In this document: one piece after another, positions 12,366-26,000 of the stretch
Numbering within the stretch: position 1 is the stretch's first letter
Layout: each line of letters begins with the position of its first letter
Assembly (NCBI GenBank): GCA_003344405.1
Contig: NOWV01000177.1
Location: 1 to 64,000, forward strand
DNA: 64,000 bases
Source of the DNA: Trichoplax sp. H2
Taxonomy: Eukaryota > Placozoa > Uniplacotomia > Trichoplacea
Reading direction: 5' to 3'
The notes under the pieces: model-generated
What the model was told of the DNA's origin: nothing
Seen by the model: only the letters and a program-made list of their open reading frames with translations
Databases searched by the model: none
Position numbers and translations under genes: made by a program

Positions 12366-12901
12366 ACACTCGACCGTCACGCTTCTTTGGACGGACAGAT
12401 ATTTGGCCGAATGTCCTAATTTCATCTACAAATGGTGTCATTATGACAGTACTTTAGTATGCAGACAGTCGATTCTGAACGGACTGATTTTTTTCGAAAT
12501 CCAAGTCCTATTTCAATGTAATCCATTGCCTGTTGCTAAGCTCTGCTTGAAAACAGTCACTTAAGATCATCAATGTTATTCAAATCAATACGAGTGATTC
12601 ACAAAACAGACACCAAAGATCCATACTGAGTAAGTATGGTTCCACATTTTCCTCATCCATAATCCGTCCATCTGTATATTCGGAGTATACAGTGCACAGT
12701 ACACCATGTGACAGTGTATCACTGTAAAATTCAGTACTGTTCACTGTTCACTGAGTACAGTCTTTTTCTCTTTTTACTGTAGCCGTCGCTACGCTGTACC
12801 GAGTTGTGAGTGAATGTACGGCGTGCTTCAATCACAGTCTCAGAGCCTATTAACTGTCCGTCGTTGGCATTTTTCTCCGCAAAGACTCGTTCCCAGTAAC
12901 A

Positions 12902-15812
12902 ATGGCTTCCTGTTGGCATTTTGGCCTTTTCGCCTTCTTATTCCTCATTTCACCATGCTTTGGTAAGATAGCCATCCATCGATTGCTATTATAGATACTT
13001 TTACCCTAGCGCCATGTGTTGAATACGTTCGAACCACTGTCATACTTTCGTCGATGGCCATTTTTGCTCGCAAGCCATGACAATTGACTACTCGAACAGT
13101 TGATTGTAATGGCGAGCGTCACAAAGACTTTGCTAATAACGCTCCATCAACTTTGATGGATAGCAGGATAGCGATAGGGATGATGGCTAGTGTTGTGAAT
13201 GTATGAGTTGATTTCTAGCCCTACAATAATTATAACTTGGTAGTGCATACTATTTTCATCTGGTAGACTACAGTCGTTGTCTAAAGATGTAATGATAAAC
13301 GTCATTAAAATCGTACGGAATCAATGCGTTTGGTAGAGACACACGAGGAGAACCGACTAAAACATGGTTGGATACCATTACTTGATGAAATATGGCTCGA
13401 CTGTATCGATCGGATAATTAAGAATGATCCCAGTTCTCAGCCTTTATGAACCTATTGGGGACTGCTTTCCAGGAGAGAAACTTCAACTCCACTGTACAGT
13501 GTACACGATGGGATACTGTTTACTTTTGTGCAATCGATTGCCATTGAAATGGCTTTTCTTGACTTCCTCGATTGCCCTCAATTCTGCTAGACTTGTTAGT
13601 TATTGATCAAAATCGAGAATGTTGCCATTGTTGTAACATTGTCCGAAAGGGAAACAAATCCGATACTCTACTGACTGCATCGATGGTATTCAATCGGCAT
13701 CATCAATGCCTGCGTGCTTGTACACCGCGTTAATCATCATTGCTTCAGTGGCAAACCTTATAAGTTACCAGCCACTCAACGACTCAACTGGAGAAAAAAC
13801 CCTTCAAAATCCTTCCAATACTGTCGATTTCAATAGTGTAACCCTTCGCAGTCTGACCAATCGTACTGGATTGGCAAACATTGCCTAGTTTAAAACTCTT
13901 TTCTAACGAAATAACATCGTAGTGAAGCCGCTATGCTGATTCCATTTCTGTAATGCCCTATTGCGCCCTTGTAGGAGAACAAGCTCTATAGTATCCACTT
14001 AACCTTGAGCCGTGTTTCAGTAATTTTATACAAGGTTCAAGTTTGCTAAGGGTACTGTCAATGGCGCACGTTCATCATTCACAATTGTACCAAATTGGAC
14101 AACATGGAGTAGGATATATATCTATATAGAGAGAGAGAGACTCCATGAAGTGAACCATCGATGCCCTCTTAATAAAGTAAATCATAGAATAGGATGATCA
14201 AGTCAACAACATTAAGCTTAATGCTGATGCTGCTTTCATGAATTGTGTCCGCTTGATGAGATTATTAATGACTAACCCATATGTGCCTCAATGCGGACAC
14301 AATGCTAAGAATTGGAAGCCAATATTAGTTGTTGAAGTCTTTCGTCGAGTACTGGACCATCAATCGATTCAACTATAAATTACAACTTCAATAATTCATG
14401 AGTTAATACACTCGTCGTGTATTCTAGGGAGAGATTATTCTATTGTTACTGGATAAAGTGAAATATTGAGGAGATGATGGTACTACTGTATTTTAAGACC
14501 CTTCTACTGTAGTTTTAAAGTAGCAGCTGCAAACGAAATAGAATGTTGTTCATTCAGTAGTAGTTTCGTGGGAAATGTTGACAAATTGAACTAATAGCTC
14601 CATTGCATTCTGACGTGCCATAAGGTTGTAACATTTTTTGCCTAAAATGAATTGCCTTTGTGTCCTTTTTCCCTATTAGGACTTCAGTGTTCACCGAAAT
14701 CGGTGTCGCGGTACTCCACGTCCAACGCAATTCTAGAATCAGAAAGCACCTTTCTAGCAGCTTTTCAGCTCGATTGTAACGGTGAAGACAAGGTAAGGTT
14801 GCAATACATTTCAACTTTTCAAATGCGATCAAATTTGCTTATTGATCTAGGGGATCATGTTTCCAAAATGCAACGTCATGAAAGCACTAACCTTCACCCA
14901 TTATTCTCTATATTGATATACGAAACTTGTAGCCGGATCAGTTACACGCTATAATCGATGACAAACCTTTGCCGCTTGCTCGCGACGCAGATGGAAATAC
15001 GTTTGAGGTGATTTTATCTCTCACATTATACAACACCAGTTTAGCTTGGTGGTCATAACTGCACTTCAATCAGACGTTATTCTGTTGCGCGATGCAATGG
15101 AAGATATACTACGATCTACACATGCAACCTTTTTAATTACAATTGTACATTACAATATTGTTATTGAAATCATGATAGGGTGTAATAGTAATATTAACTT
15201 CGTACAAAACGCAAATAGGTAGTCTTCAAAGACAACATTATTCTAATAATGATATATCGATGATTTACTCCACATTGCACAATCTATCACGGCGTAGGTG
15301 AGTTGGGTTGAAGATCATAAAGCCGCAACCACTGGTGTCTATAAGGTCGCTATCTACGACGATGCTTCCTTTGCTGCTTACAGAAAGGTAAGTTACTCTG
15401 TTACTGACCACCAAGAGTGAAAATGAAGTGAATCATCATCGGTATTGAATACGAATGAATGATTTTATTTTATCGCCCTGTCCTTAGGCCAAACGAAGTG
15501 GCAATACATTTAATGGGAGCCCACTTTTCACGATTGACATGGATCATAAGGTGAGAAAACATGCTTTTAAAATTTTCATAGGTTTAGCCAATGCTTTACT
15601 TCTGATAGTATTCGTTGCGGCGAAAATTTCACTTCAATAAACTGTTATAGAAATTATTGTAGTCATTTTATTTACATCACTGTACATTCTTGCAATCACA
15701 GGTTGCTACCAAGCAAGGCTTATGGCTTCAAACGGAATTTATTGCAGTCGTTGGTATCATTTTGATTTGGTGGTACGCTAGCAACATCAAATCAAAGTTA
15801 CATGAATTGTAA
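12902..15812 (+). CDS. SSR4: Translocon-associated protein subunit delta (TRAP-delta)
   Basis: Single-pass ER membrane protein of the TRAP complex that sits beside the Sec61 translocon and helps insertion and folding of secretory proteins. Exons: 12902-12962, 14680-14792, 14933-15007, 15298-15387, 15488-15550, 15702-15812; 513 bases, 170 aa (human about 173). All junctions are GT/AG and in phase. Residues 1-21 are a signal peptide ending SPCFG. The lumenal part has two cysteines (LQCSPK, QLDCNGED) where the family has a disulfide, then VSWVEDHK, GVYKVAIYDD and SPLFTIDMDH, all recognisable TRAP-delta segments. A C-terminal membrane span (FIAVVGIILIWWYAS) is followed by a short basic tail. The ATG context (aacaATGG) is good. 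Intron 1 is 1.7 kb and the others are short. Confidence 0.95.
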
Positions 15813-15908
15813 CATGGACATTTTGGAATCTAGTTCAAGCTAGTCAATTTTAAACGACAGTATCAAAGTTGCTGTGAATGAATTCGCAGTTGTATTTTTT
15901 ATGAATCA

Positions 15909-15914
15909 AATAAA
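15909..15914 (+). terminator. Polyadenylation signal AATAAA for SSR4
   Basis: AATAAA about 100 bp after the SSR4 stop codon, a typical distance for a short 3' UTR. Confidence 0.65.
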
Positions 15915-17412
15915 GAATATCATTATAATCGAGCTATTGTTCACCAACATTATTTCTTTCTCGCGATAGATGCATGCTAAAATATACTGTCTTTCAACTA
16001 AGACCGCACCATAAAATTAGGCCTTGCCTTACGACATTGATTCTTTTGAGCTACTGCATCACATTTACATCTACTCGCTATCATAGCATCAATCTGCATG
16101 TGCGTGGGTATTGTGCACTTGAATATAGTGAATAAAGCTTGGCCAAGTTCACAAATTAGTATAATTAATAAGCGCACTTTTTAAAATTGTTGCATGCACA
16201 TTTTTACCGTAATACCCTTTACGTTGTTATGAGCACAATATAGAGATAACACTTTCAATACAGTAACTGAGTCTATCGTTATATTTATAGGAAAACATTT
16301 TTAAATTAATTCCATGAATAATACAATCAGAATCAGTAGTACAAATGTTGAGCTAAAATCATGACTGATATACTGTACGAATATACGTAAGCGATATACT
16401 TATCGATTTATAGCAATTACGATACATGCTCTGATTGATATCTTGTAAACTAAAAGTATTTAATACATAAGAAAAGAGATAGTTGTAGCAAATGCCGAAT
16501 ACTTTATCGATTATTCGATTGTATTAGCAGAAAGTAACATTTGTTGAGGCTTAAAGGATTCTTCTATCTCTATGTACTGTACTGTGCTATACCAAATTCT
16601 GCTTTATACTTCGCATGGAACATGCTCGAAAAATTTCTTCCGTTACTAAATGCTTACCCATCGAACCTATGTAACAAAACTGAAATCCAAAGTTCTCTAT
16701 GATCCATCATCATAAAATGACAAGCTTTCTGTTTAGGGAAAATATCTATTTAAATTGATATCCTAGTAAACATAGGAATAGTGTTCACTTGATGCTCGAA
16801 TACTAGAACAGTCTTGTGCATTTTTTTATTTATTTTTTGGAGAGTAGAAGAATTCCCATACTAGAATCTAATCTCATTATTAGCATCACCTTCAAAACAA
16901 ATTCAGATATCTTGCAAATAAATATGCTCTAGATTAATTGTTTAGAGATTATTATCAAAACAAATGCATGAATTGAGTTTTCATAGCATAGGGGGCCACA
17001 TCCAGTGATGAATATTGATATTCTGGCAGCGAATTACACAATGTTAAGAAGCTAGATGGACTTTGCTTGCTACAAAAATACTGAAAGACGAATGGCTAAT
17101 GGACCTCGAACGATAATATCTCATTTTTTCTATTTAACTCCGTCAAAAAGTATTTGCTTCATATAGACTTATATAAAATCGCGGTAGATACTTAGCATAA
17201 TCGACCGGCACACTGCTATTATAAAACGCGATTTAAATAAATTCAGAGAAATTCATTTACAGCTTTATAATTCTTTTAATAGTTTTCGGTAGATGGTTAT
17301 AAGTAGACTTATGAAAATAATAGGATTTACTATTTGCTAGTATTTATTATATCTTTCTTTCTCTTATTAAAACTAGGTTAAATTCTATCATTTTTAAAAG
17401 CCTAATATAATT

Positions 17413-17609
17413 ATAATTGTACTCTCACAACGATAGGAATGTCAGCAATCCTATAAATTATGTGTTCATTCCTACATTAACAAACTAAAAATGCGTTGAA
17501 ACCATCTACTGTACGCTGTACAATCAGCTCGTAGTTGGAAAATTCCTAGAATTGTTAAGTAAGCAGTCCATCTAATGATTGCTAGGGTGTAGTATTATCA
17601 TAGAGTAAA
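17413..17609 (+). repeat. Gap-flanking duplicate, copy 1
   Basis: About 197 bp that recur almost unchanged at 17925-18121 (offset 512; the few differences include CAGCAATCC/CAGTAATCC and GAAACCATC/GAACTCATC). This copy ends exactly at the N gap, which points to an assembly or haplotype artefact. Confidence 0.9.
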
Positions 17610-17629
17610 NNNNNNNNNNNNNNNNNNNN
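17610..17629. other. Assembly gap (20 N)
   Basis: Twenty Ns. A block of this fixed size usually means unknown true length or a failed join between contigs. Confidence 0.99.
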
Positions 17630-17924
17630 CTTACACTGTACAATATACATATCCTAGTATAGCAACTAGAGCCTCAAGGCTCTGCAAAGTAATTGATCTT
17701 ACACTTAAGGTGTTATTAATTAACGTTTACAGACTAAGCGTGTTAGCTCCGAGATGTCAACAATATTGAACAAGTACTTATTAATAAACATTAATATCTA
17801 ATAAGCTACTGGAGCAAACAATAATTTAAATGAGATATTTTAATTAACTTAGCAATTAATATTTCGGAGCATGGCTCCGTAACACTAGTGTTAAGTCCAA
17901 TTTAAAAGCTTTTGAAACAGTGAC

Positions 17925-18121
17925 ATAATTGTACTCTCACAACGATAGGAATGTCAGTAATCCTATAAATTATGTGTTCATTCCTACATTAACAAACTAA
18001 AAATGCGTTGGAACTCATCTACTGTACGCTGTACAATCAGCTCGTAGTTGGAAAATTCCTAGAATTGTTAAGTAAGCAGTCCATCTACTGATTGCTAGGG
18101 TGTAGTATTATCATAGAGTAA
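17925..18121 (+). repeat. Gap-flanking duplicate, copy 2
   Basis: Second copy of the 17413-17609 segment. Both copies end at the same word (ATAGAGTAAA), after which this copy continues into unique sequence. Confidence 0.9.
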
Positions 18122-20024
18122 ACACTTTAAATTTTAATAATATAGTCTACACTAATATTCTTTCAATAATAAAAATTTCTAATATACTTGTACTACGGGA
18201 GCATCTCAAATCCGATCAGAGGATCTATGGTACATCTAAAGTTATCCTCATTCTTCCCTAGCAAATGCTGCCTCTAAGATAAACTTGTTATAAGTCTGTT
18301 GTTCTGTTTATTTTGAATCCTACAGTAATTGACATTGCAGCATCAGTACAATTAAATTAGTTAAAAATTTCGGCTGTGCCCATTTAGAAATTAAATTGAA
18401 AACTGAGATATTGATCTTGTCACATTTAATCGGTAGCTCATCCATTATCCTCATCCCATGTGTTATGTATTTGCTTTACTTACTGTGAAAGGCTTAGTAA
18501 GAACTGCAAGGCGTAAGTGGAATTGAAAAAGTGATGTTTTCAAATTACAGATACTTATATACCTAGTACTGATTTCTATTACCCGTCAGTAAGCGCAAGT
18601 TAATTACAAGCATACAGACAAGATCTCGAGCCTAGTGGGTATTATACTCCGTTACATATGTACGAATATCTTTAATCTACTGCTCCATATAGCAAATTAA
18701 AAAATCCTTCATTAGCACAGTATAATGTGGATAAAATATTACAACATATACTGTAAAAAATTGGAGTAGAAGGGCACTTTCTGGCAGCTTACAGTAATAC
18801 CAGCCTAAGCAATATGAATCGCATCCTGAACCTTAATCAAAAGTCTATTAAAGTAGTTGATTATTTTCAGTAAATACTATCTGTAAATATTTGATCTTAT
18901 ATAAACTGCTTTATGAAGTTAACATGTCCTGTGCAATAGGGACGAAACGGTTTACCATCTAAACATGCTTTAAATTTAGCTAACAGCCTGCACTTAACTC
19001 ATCATAAAGCCACATCAACGCCTGAATCATCGAATAAGAGCACCTATAGAGCAATTGTATGTAGACTAAAGGCGGTTATTCCTTCTACATGCAGAAAATG
19101 AATTGGTAAATGTTTATCATAAATGAAAATTCATTGATAAATGTAGACTAGGTCAAATCAACCACGATTTACGAAGTCTTCAGTATAGTCTAAGCTATGC
19201 TGAATACGTATCAACGTGTTGCTGATTAAAATTAAAGCCATTATTCTAACATAGAGCACGATATAAGGAAACCTTGTAGGTTAATCAACGGTGGCGTTTT
19301 CAATAGTATTTCATGAATTTTGCTAATGCCTTAGCAATGTATGTTATGATAACTACAAAAAGATACTTCCACGGTGTCAATTGGCTAAATTCGTTTGTCA
19401 GAACATACACCAATTGTAGTATAAAAATAAATAAATATATCAATTTGTCAGTTATGAACATCGCTTACGAATACAGGAAAACTCACCATCAGAATTAGAA
19501 GTTAATGTTAGGGTATTTATTCAAGGTGATTGTGGAGCAGAATTGATAGGAAGCCGATTTGATAATAATAATAATTATAAATATCGGCCACATTATTAGC
19601 GATATACAGAGAAATCTAATATTAGGAGACATTAGAAGCTTGCAATCACATGGTCAATTTGATCAGTACCACAAAGCCATAAAACAGATTTTGTATTACA
19701 GCTACAATATGAAAATCATTCAGCATCTAATACAGCATTCCTTACAAGCAGTAACATTTAAACGATTGTAAGCATAGATCTTATCTACTACTTGCTAATT
19801 AGCTAAAGGAGGATTCTTTTAGATCACGAGTCGTATCTATGAAAACGTTTACAGTGTAAAATATCAATGTCAAAAAAAAGGCACCTGAAATCAGCAAAAT
19901 CCGGCATATTAGGAACTATTTTAGTAAATTATTTTACTAAAGTCCCAAGAAGGCGAATAATGGAACTACACCATGCAATTATACGACATAGAGCTCTATT
20001 AAATAACGCTAATCAATAAACAAT

Positions 20025-23000
20025 CTATAATTCATCTTTTTCTTTGGTATCCTCTTCATTATCATCGACCTCCTAGATAGTGACATTGATATACAAATGA
20101 TTAGAAGGACAGTTGAACAGTTAAAGCAAAACGAAAGTGCATAATATTGTCTGTCTTAAGATATTATCTATCTCATCATTGCAAGTGTTGATGAAATGTT
20201 ACTAAGTAATTAACTTACTTCCTCCTTAGGAGCTTCGGCCGGTTGTTCTTCTTCATCAAGATCATCTTCGTGTTCGACCTATTGTTTACAAACATTATTA
20301 TCAATGCTAACCAAACATTAAATACAATCTTCCTTGTACAGCAAACATCAATAAAACCTAACAACTAACCTTAGCCTCAGGATCGATGTTAGCGCTTAGA
20401 CGTAACATCCTTTCAATGCGACTGGCGAAATCCGATGTTTGCTAAAAAAAAAATAATAATGTAGCGCTCAGTGACAGTCCAATAATAAATTTGAATCAAC
20501 TTAGCCTACATACATCTAATGCAAATCCAGAACGCAACATGGCAGTATCAAACATAACACGTGCGATGTCCTTAGCAGTGTGATCATCTGGGCTATTCTA
20601 AAGATGTTACGATAAAATAGCGTTAATATCAACTTAATTTTATGCCACAGCAAAGGTTAATGTATCAACTGTATTTGTGTTAACTTATGCTAAAGCCTTT
20701 AATACGTACTTCAACACGATTTAACAATTCCTTTATTAAAGGATGGTAGGGATTAATTTCAAGGTGTTTCTTTTGCTTTGTGAAGAACCTGGTTTTAAAA
20801 ATACAGTAAAAAAATAGTATTACATATACTTCATTAGAATACATCTACTTAGAGTTTACAGTATTTCATTTACTATTCGTATAATCATTCAAGTATAACA
20901 TTCTCCTCGGAATGATTACAATTATTTTACAGTGACTTACTTGGTATTGGCGTCGTCCTGTTTAGCATACGCTTGAGCTTTCATAATTCTTTCCATATTA
21001 CCTGACCTATATAAGTGTATTTCAATCAAATATCAAGAAGAATGTTAGATATAGGTGTGTAGGTAATTACCATTATCAACCATATCACGTACCATGCAAA
21101 ACTACTTGCAACAAGTGCACAAGGTGATTCAGAAAGACGTTGCGATATTGCCACTTTTTCAATGAGATCTTTAAGACCTTTGTCTTTCAACCAATCAGTC
21201 AATGGTTTGAATTTGGTTTCCAAAGATTTTTGCCTGTCCTTCTTTTTATCGGTATCTTCACCAATTTTTAATCCTTCTTTTGCAACGTTTTGGAATTTTT
21301 TGCCCTCAAATTCTGGTAACGACTAAATTTATAGAAGTATAATTGATAGCATAAGTACTTTAAGATTCCAAAGTTAATTTACTAGATATTAAACCTAAAA
21401 GTTATACCTGAAGTGCATATTCATCAACAGCTTCAGTAAGATATAATACTTCATAATTCTTTTGACGTAAACGCTCAACAAATGGAGACGCTTCAGCTTC
21501 TTGACGGCTTTGAGCACCAATAAAGTAGATATGTTCTTGTTTATCTTTCATACGTTCAATATATTCACTAAGAGTGGTAGTTTCATCATCTCGTGTATAC
21601 GAAGAAAAGAATCTGCAAATTGAGTAATAAATTTATGAACGTTTGGATACTTCAAAACAGAAACTGTTGACATGATATCAATTTTTTTTATCTACAGTTA
21701 TTGATAGTACTAGTGTCTAATGATGTATCGAAGCAGTTCATTCATTTTTTACCTTAACAATTTGGCTATTCTAGTTCTATTTGAAGAATCTTCCATTATA
21801 CCCAATTTTAAACTAGTGCCAAATTCTTTCCAGAATTTATCAAAATCAACGGGGTTCATTTTTTTAATCATATCTAAGGCCTATTACAACGGTAATAAAG
21901 TTAATTTATTCTTAGTATATCAGAAGCGTAAGAATAATTAAATAGGTATCAATTCAAGAAAGGTAATAACTGACCTTACGAACCAACTTCTTTTTGATTA
22001 CTTTGAGAAGCTTATGTTGTTGAAGCGTCTCTCTAGAAACGTTCAAGGGTAAATCATCTGAATCAACTACACCACGAATAAAGGACAGGTAGCGAGGCAT
22101 CATATCCTGAAAGTCATCGGTGATAAAAACTCGGCGTACATATAACTTAATGTTGTCAAGATGTTTGCCGAATTCTTGATAAAAGTTATAGGGAGCTTTC
22201 TGGGGAACGAATAGGATTGAACGGAAAGTAACTTCTCCCTCAGCAACAAAGTGAGTTTTGGTTAATGGTGATTCAGTGTCTTTCGAGAATTGTTTATAAA
22301 ATTCATCATAATCGGTTTCTTCTACATCTTTAGGACTTCTCGTCCAAATCGGTTTATTTCCGTTCATCAATTCCCAGTCCCAAACCGTTTTGTCTACTTT
22401 TCTAGTTTTAGGTTTTTTTTCTTCTTTTTCTTCTTCAACTTCTACCTCTTCATCTTTCTTTTCTTCCTTTGCTTCTTCATCTTTTTTTTCATCTTTCTTT
22501 GTATCTTCATCTTCGATTGGTTCTTCTACAGTTTCAACCTTGTTAAATCAATTTTAATTTGACAATTACTGAATTTGCATACATTGCAACATTTATTGCA
22601 CGATGTTAGTAACATATTTATAATTATCGAGTGTACGAGTGGAAAATAATTATCTTACCTTACTTGCCCATAAGTAAATGTTGAAGTTAATAAACTGACT
22701 GTATTTTTTAATAATAGTTTTTAAAGTTTCTTGTTCTAAGTATTCTTGAGCTTCTTCCTTAAGATACAGACTGACAGTAGTACCACGTCCAAGAGTATTG
22801 CCACGTGGATCTTCGGCAACAGAGAATTGGATGGAATCTGATTGCCATATATGCTGTATGTCGTCGTTATGCTTACTTGTAACAACAACTCTATCAGCGA
22901 CTGCAAATAACAGTTACAAAATTACATTTTTAGTCGATTATTATTTCTTACTGACGACGCGATCTAAGGATTATGTGCAGAATGATTGTTGCGCCGATAA

Positions 23001-26000
23001 GTAGATAGTAAAGTATTTTTACAAACCAAGGAAAGCAGAATAAAAACCAACACCAAATTGTCCGATGAGATCGCTAGCCTGTTTGCTTTCTTCACCAGAT
23101 TCCTGTAAAGATTGGCAATAGACAAAGTATTAAGTAAAGATGGATCTCTACAATATTGTAATAGCAATATCCTCTTCATTAATAACAGCTAAGTTACTAT
23201 ATGTAAAATGCCAAATAATGAATAAGTGAGGATAGAAGGCATTAAACAGTCTCTAGTTCTAGACTGTTAAGATTTAAATTAATAAAGTTACCTGCATCTT
23301 TTTGAAAAATTCATTTGTTCCAGATTTAGCAATAGTACCAAGATTTTTAATCAAATCTTGTTTTGTCATTCCAATACCAGTATCGGTGATATGTAGAACA
23401 CGATTTTCTTTATCGACCTGATATTGACAAAATTATTTTTTTCCAGTTAACAACTTCAGGTTTCAAAGTAGTAAGCAAAAGCTCTAATCAACCATGTAAC
23501 TTGCAAATGGAATATGGTACATCTATTTACCTTAATTTTGATTTCGAGTTCCGGGTTATTGCCTAATACTTCCTTATCAGTAAGTGACATAAAACGAATC
23601 TTGTCTAAGGCATCAGAGGAATTGGAAATGAGTTCGCGAAGGAAAATCTACACGAGATTAAGAAATTGGTTAATTCTCATTTTTTTTAATGTAAATTGAT
23701 ATTACTACAATAATTACAACCATATGTAAATTCACTATTACAAGCCGAAATTTTTAGGACATACCTCTTTATTCCTGTACAAGGAATTAATAATCAGCTT
23801 CATCATCCTGCTAACTTCTGCTTGAAATTCACTCTTTTCACCCTTTTCTCTCAATTCTTTCATTTGTGCAACGTTCAAACCATCAATCTGCGAGTAAAAA
23901 AATATGCTACTTAGAACAGTGTAGACAATAGCATCATTATTTTATATTTTTTACAGAATTGACAGAATTATAATAATGTTATATATACAGTATATCATCT
24001 AATCGTCGTTGCAAAATATTGGCACCTATACACTAGTGTACGCGTACAATGAATGCTGTAATACGAATAGTAAAGCAGCTAATCTACCTTAATGGCTTCC
24101 TCTTCCCTGTACCATTAACAAGTAGATACCGTACCAGAATTGTTATATGCAAAAGAATACATAAGTCGATATTTAAGTATAGTAGACAACTTGTAATCAC
24201 TATTTGAATCACTTAAGCCAGACAAGTATAAAACAGCAATGATTCGCATCGCTATTATTCATAATACCGTGCAACAGCTTCGTCATCGGTCTTTGATGCA
24301 TCACGAGATTTACCAATGTCCTCTTCTACAGTTGCAGCTGGTTTTTCGTCGTCCTCAGCTCTGCAGGTTGCTATAAATAATGTAAAACTTACTATTAGGG
24401 GGCATTGCTTAGACTAGCTAAGTAGAAGAAGTGGAAACTATACGCATTTATTACAGTACTACAGTGTGCCTCTAAAATTGAATCATGTTGATATATATTT
24501 TCTAGTAGAGGTATTGTAAATTGGAATTAAGTCGGAAATAGTTGTTACTTTGAACACATTCTTATGTTATACAAGGTAAAGAAAATGCAACTTGCGCAAC
24601 AAAAGACAATCACTTCATAATGTCATTACTATCCATATTAGCACTGTATTAATATCTGCATTACGTATACCGTTGGAGTAGAATACTGAATATTTGGTGG
24701 ACTTACTAACATTATTTACTAAATGATTATTGAAAAGTTCCATTTTTTTTAAGCCGTACATGTCTATCTTAATGAATTAATTAAATATAACGCGATGCAG
24801 TAGAATAAGAGAACAACATGAAAATTGTGTAATAGATACGAGAACATCAATATTATTTGAATAACAGTGTTTGTCTCGTATAATTAAATAGTCTAAAAAT
24901 TATAAATACGCTTAGCTGCCAATAATAGCCACAGGAAAATATTTATCCAAAAAATTGTACTCTTTTGGGTGAAATACACAGGTCGACTAAAGCAACATCT
25001 AAGTGATAATCAGATAAATACGAACTCATTTAAATTGTTGCATCGTGATATTACCAATGATGACCGATCGTTCTAGGGATCAATTAGTCTACCGATGGTT
25101 TTACAGAGAGAGCATCATTCATCATAAAAGTTGTATTTTTAACGTATTGCTCTAACTGTACAGTACTGTAGACTATAGTAGATAAGGATAACACTTTATT
25201 TATAATCTTGTTATCGATCTGGACGATAACAATAATTTCATCCAAGTTGTTGTATCATCATTTTATGAATAACCATGTTGTCGATTCGCCTAGGATAACT
25301 CAGTCTACCTCTAGTGTCTCAGAGAAGAAGAGTCTATAATAAAGAAATTGTTATATTTTTTTTCACATGAGCAATAGACTATTTATCTATTGTTATCGTT
25401 TAGCATGATTACCACCAGATCAAGATTAAGGTATTGAAAGCGTGATATTAATAATTTTGTGGTAGCATCGATCGGTCTAGGGCTATTAGCGCAATCTGCA
25501 ACAACCAGTGAAAGTTAGCCACGTTGACTATTATTGTTTTAAATTTGTCGTGAATACATCAACAATTCATTTCTTATCTATTTTAAAGGAGTCATAACCG
25601 GTGAGTGAGGCATTGATGGTATGGGAGAAAAAAACAACATCATGTAATTACTTTGTACACATGATCATAATACGTTGAAGGATATGAAAATAACCGTCTT
25701 AAATTGATACATTGTAAACAAAAGCATGGATGATTGCCCGGGTGTTATTTCTCTCAAGCGTTGCATATTCACTTGTTTCTTTCAAATCTACTACCGTGTG
25801 ATAGTGCTAAATTCAAGAAGCTCGTAACTGCACTGAAGTGATTGTCATCTTGGTCGATGATATGATGGCTTTAAAAGCAGTAAAGAGCATACTATTACCG
25901 AATCAATCGAATTCAGTTGTCTAGAATGGATAATGGAAGTAGCTTGTTTGCAAAAGACTACTTTTGTTCCGCTACAGTAATAACATGATTTATAGTTTAA

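Larger units (their letters stand above)
11643..12901. promoter_or_regulatory. Head-to-head intergenic region, RANBP2-like / SSR4
   Basis: The start codons of the two genes face away from each other across 1.26 kb, so this stretch should hold both promoters. It contains clusters of TGTAC/GTACA palindromes (listed separately), an inverted pair GTCAGCCTT/AAGGCTGAC around 12145-12200, and no other coding exon I can support. No TATA box or ER-stress element was recognised for SSR4. Confidence 0.6.
15915..20024. other. Intergenic region between convergent SSR4 and GRP94
   Basis: About 4.1 kb of AT-rich sequence between the 3' ends of SSR4 (plus) and the GRP94 gene (minus). I see no exon, RNA gene or transposon that I can support. 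Short open frames near 19313-19771 lack homology or splice context. It contains a 20-N gap and a duplicated segment, listed separately. Confidence 0.6.

Noticed and set aside
12402-12901. Possible ER stress element upstream of SSR4, given that GRP94 has one
   Set aside because: I found no CCAAT-N9-CCACG or ATTGG-N-CCACG arrangement in the 500 bp upstream of the start.
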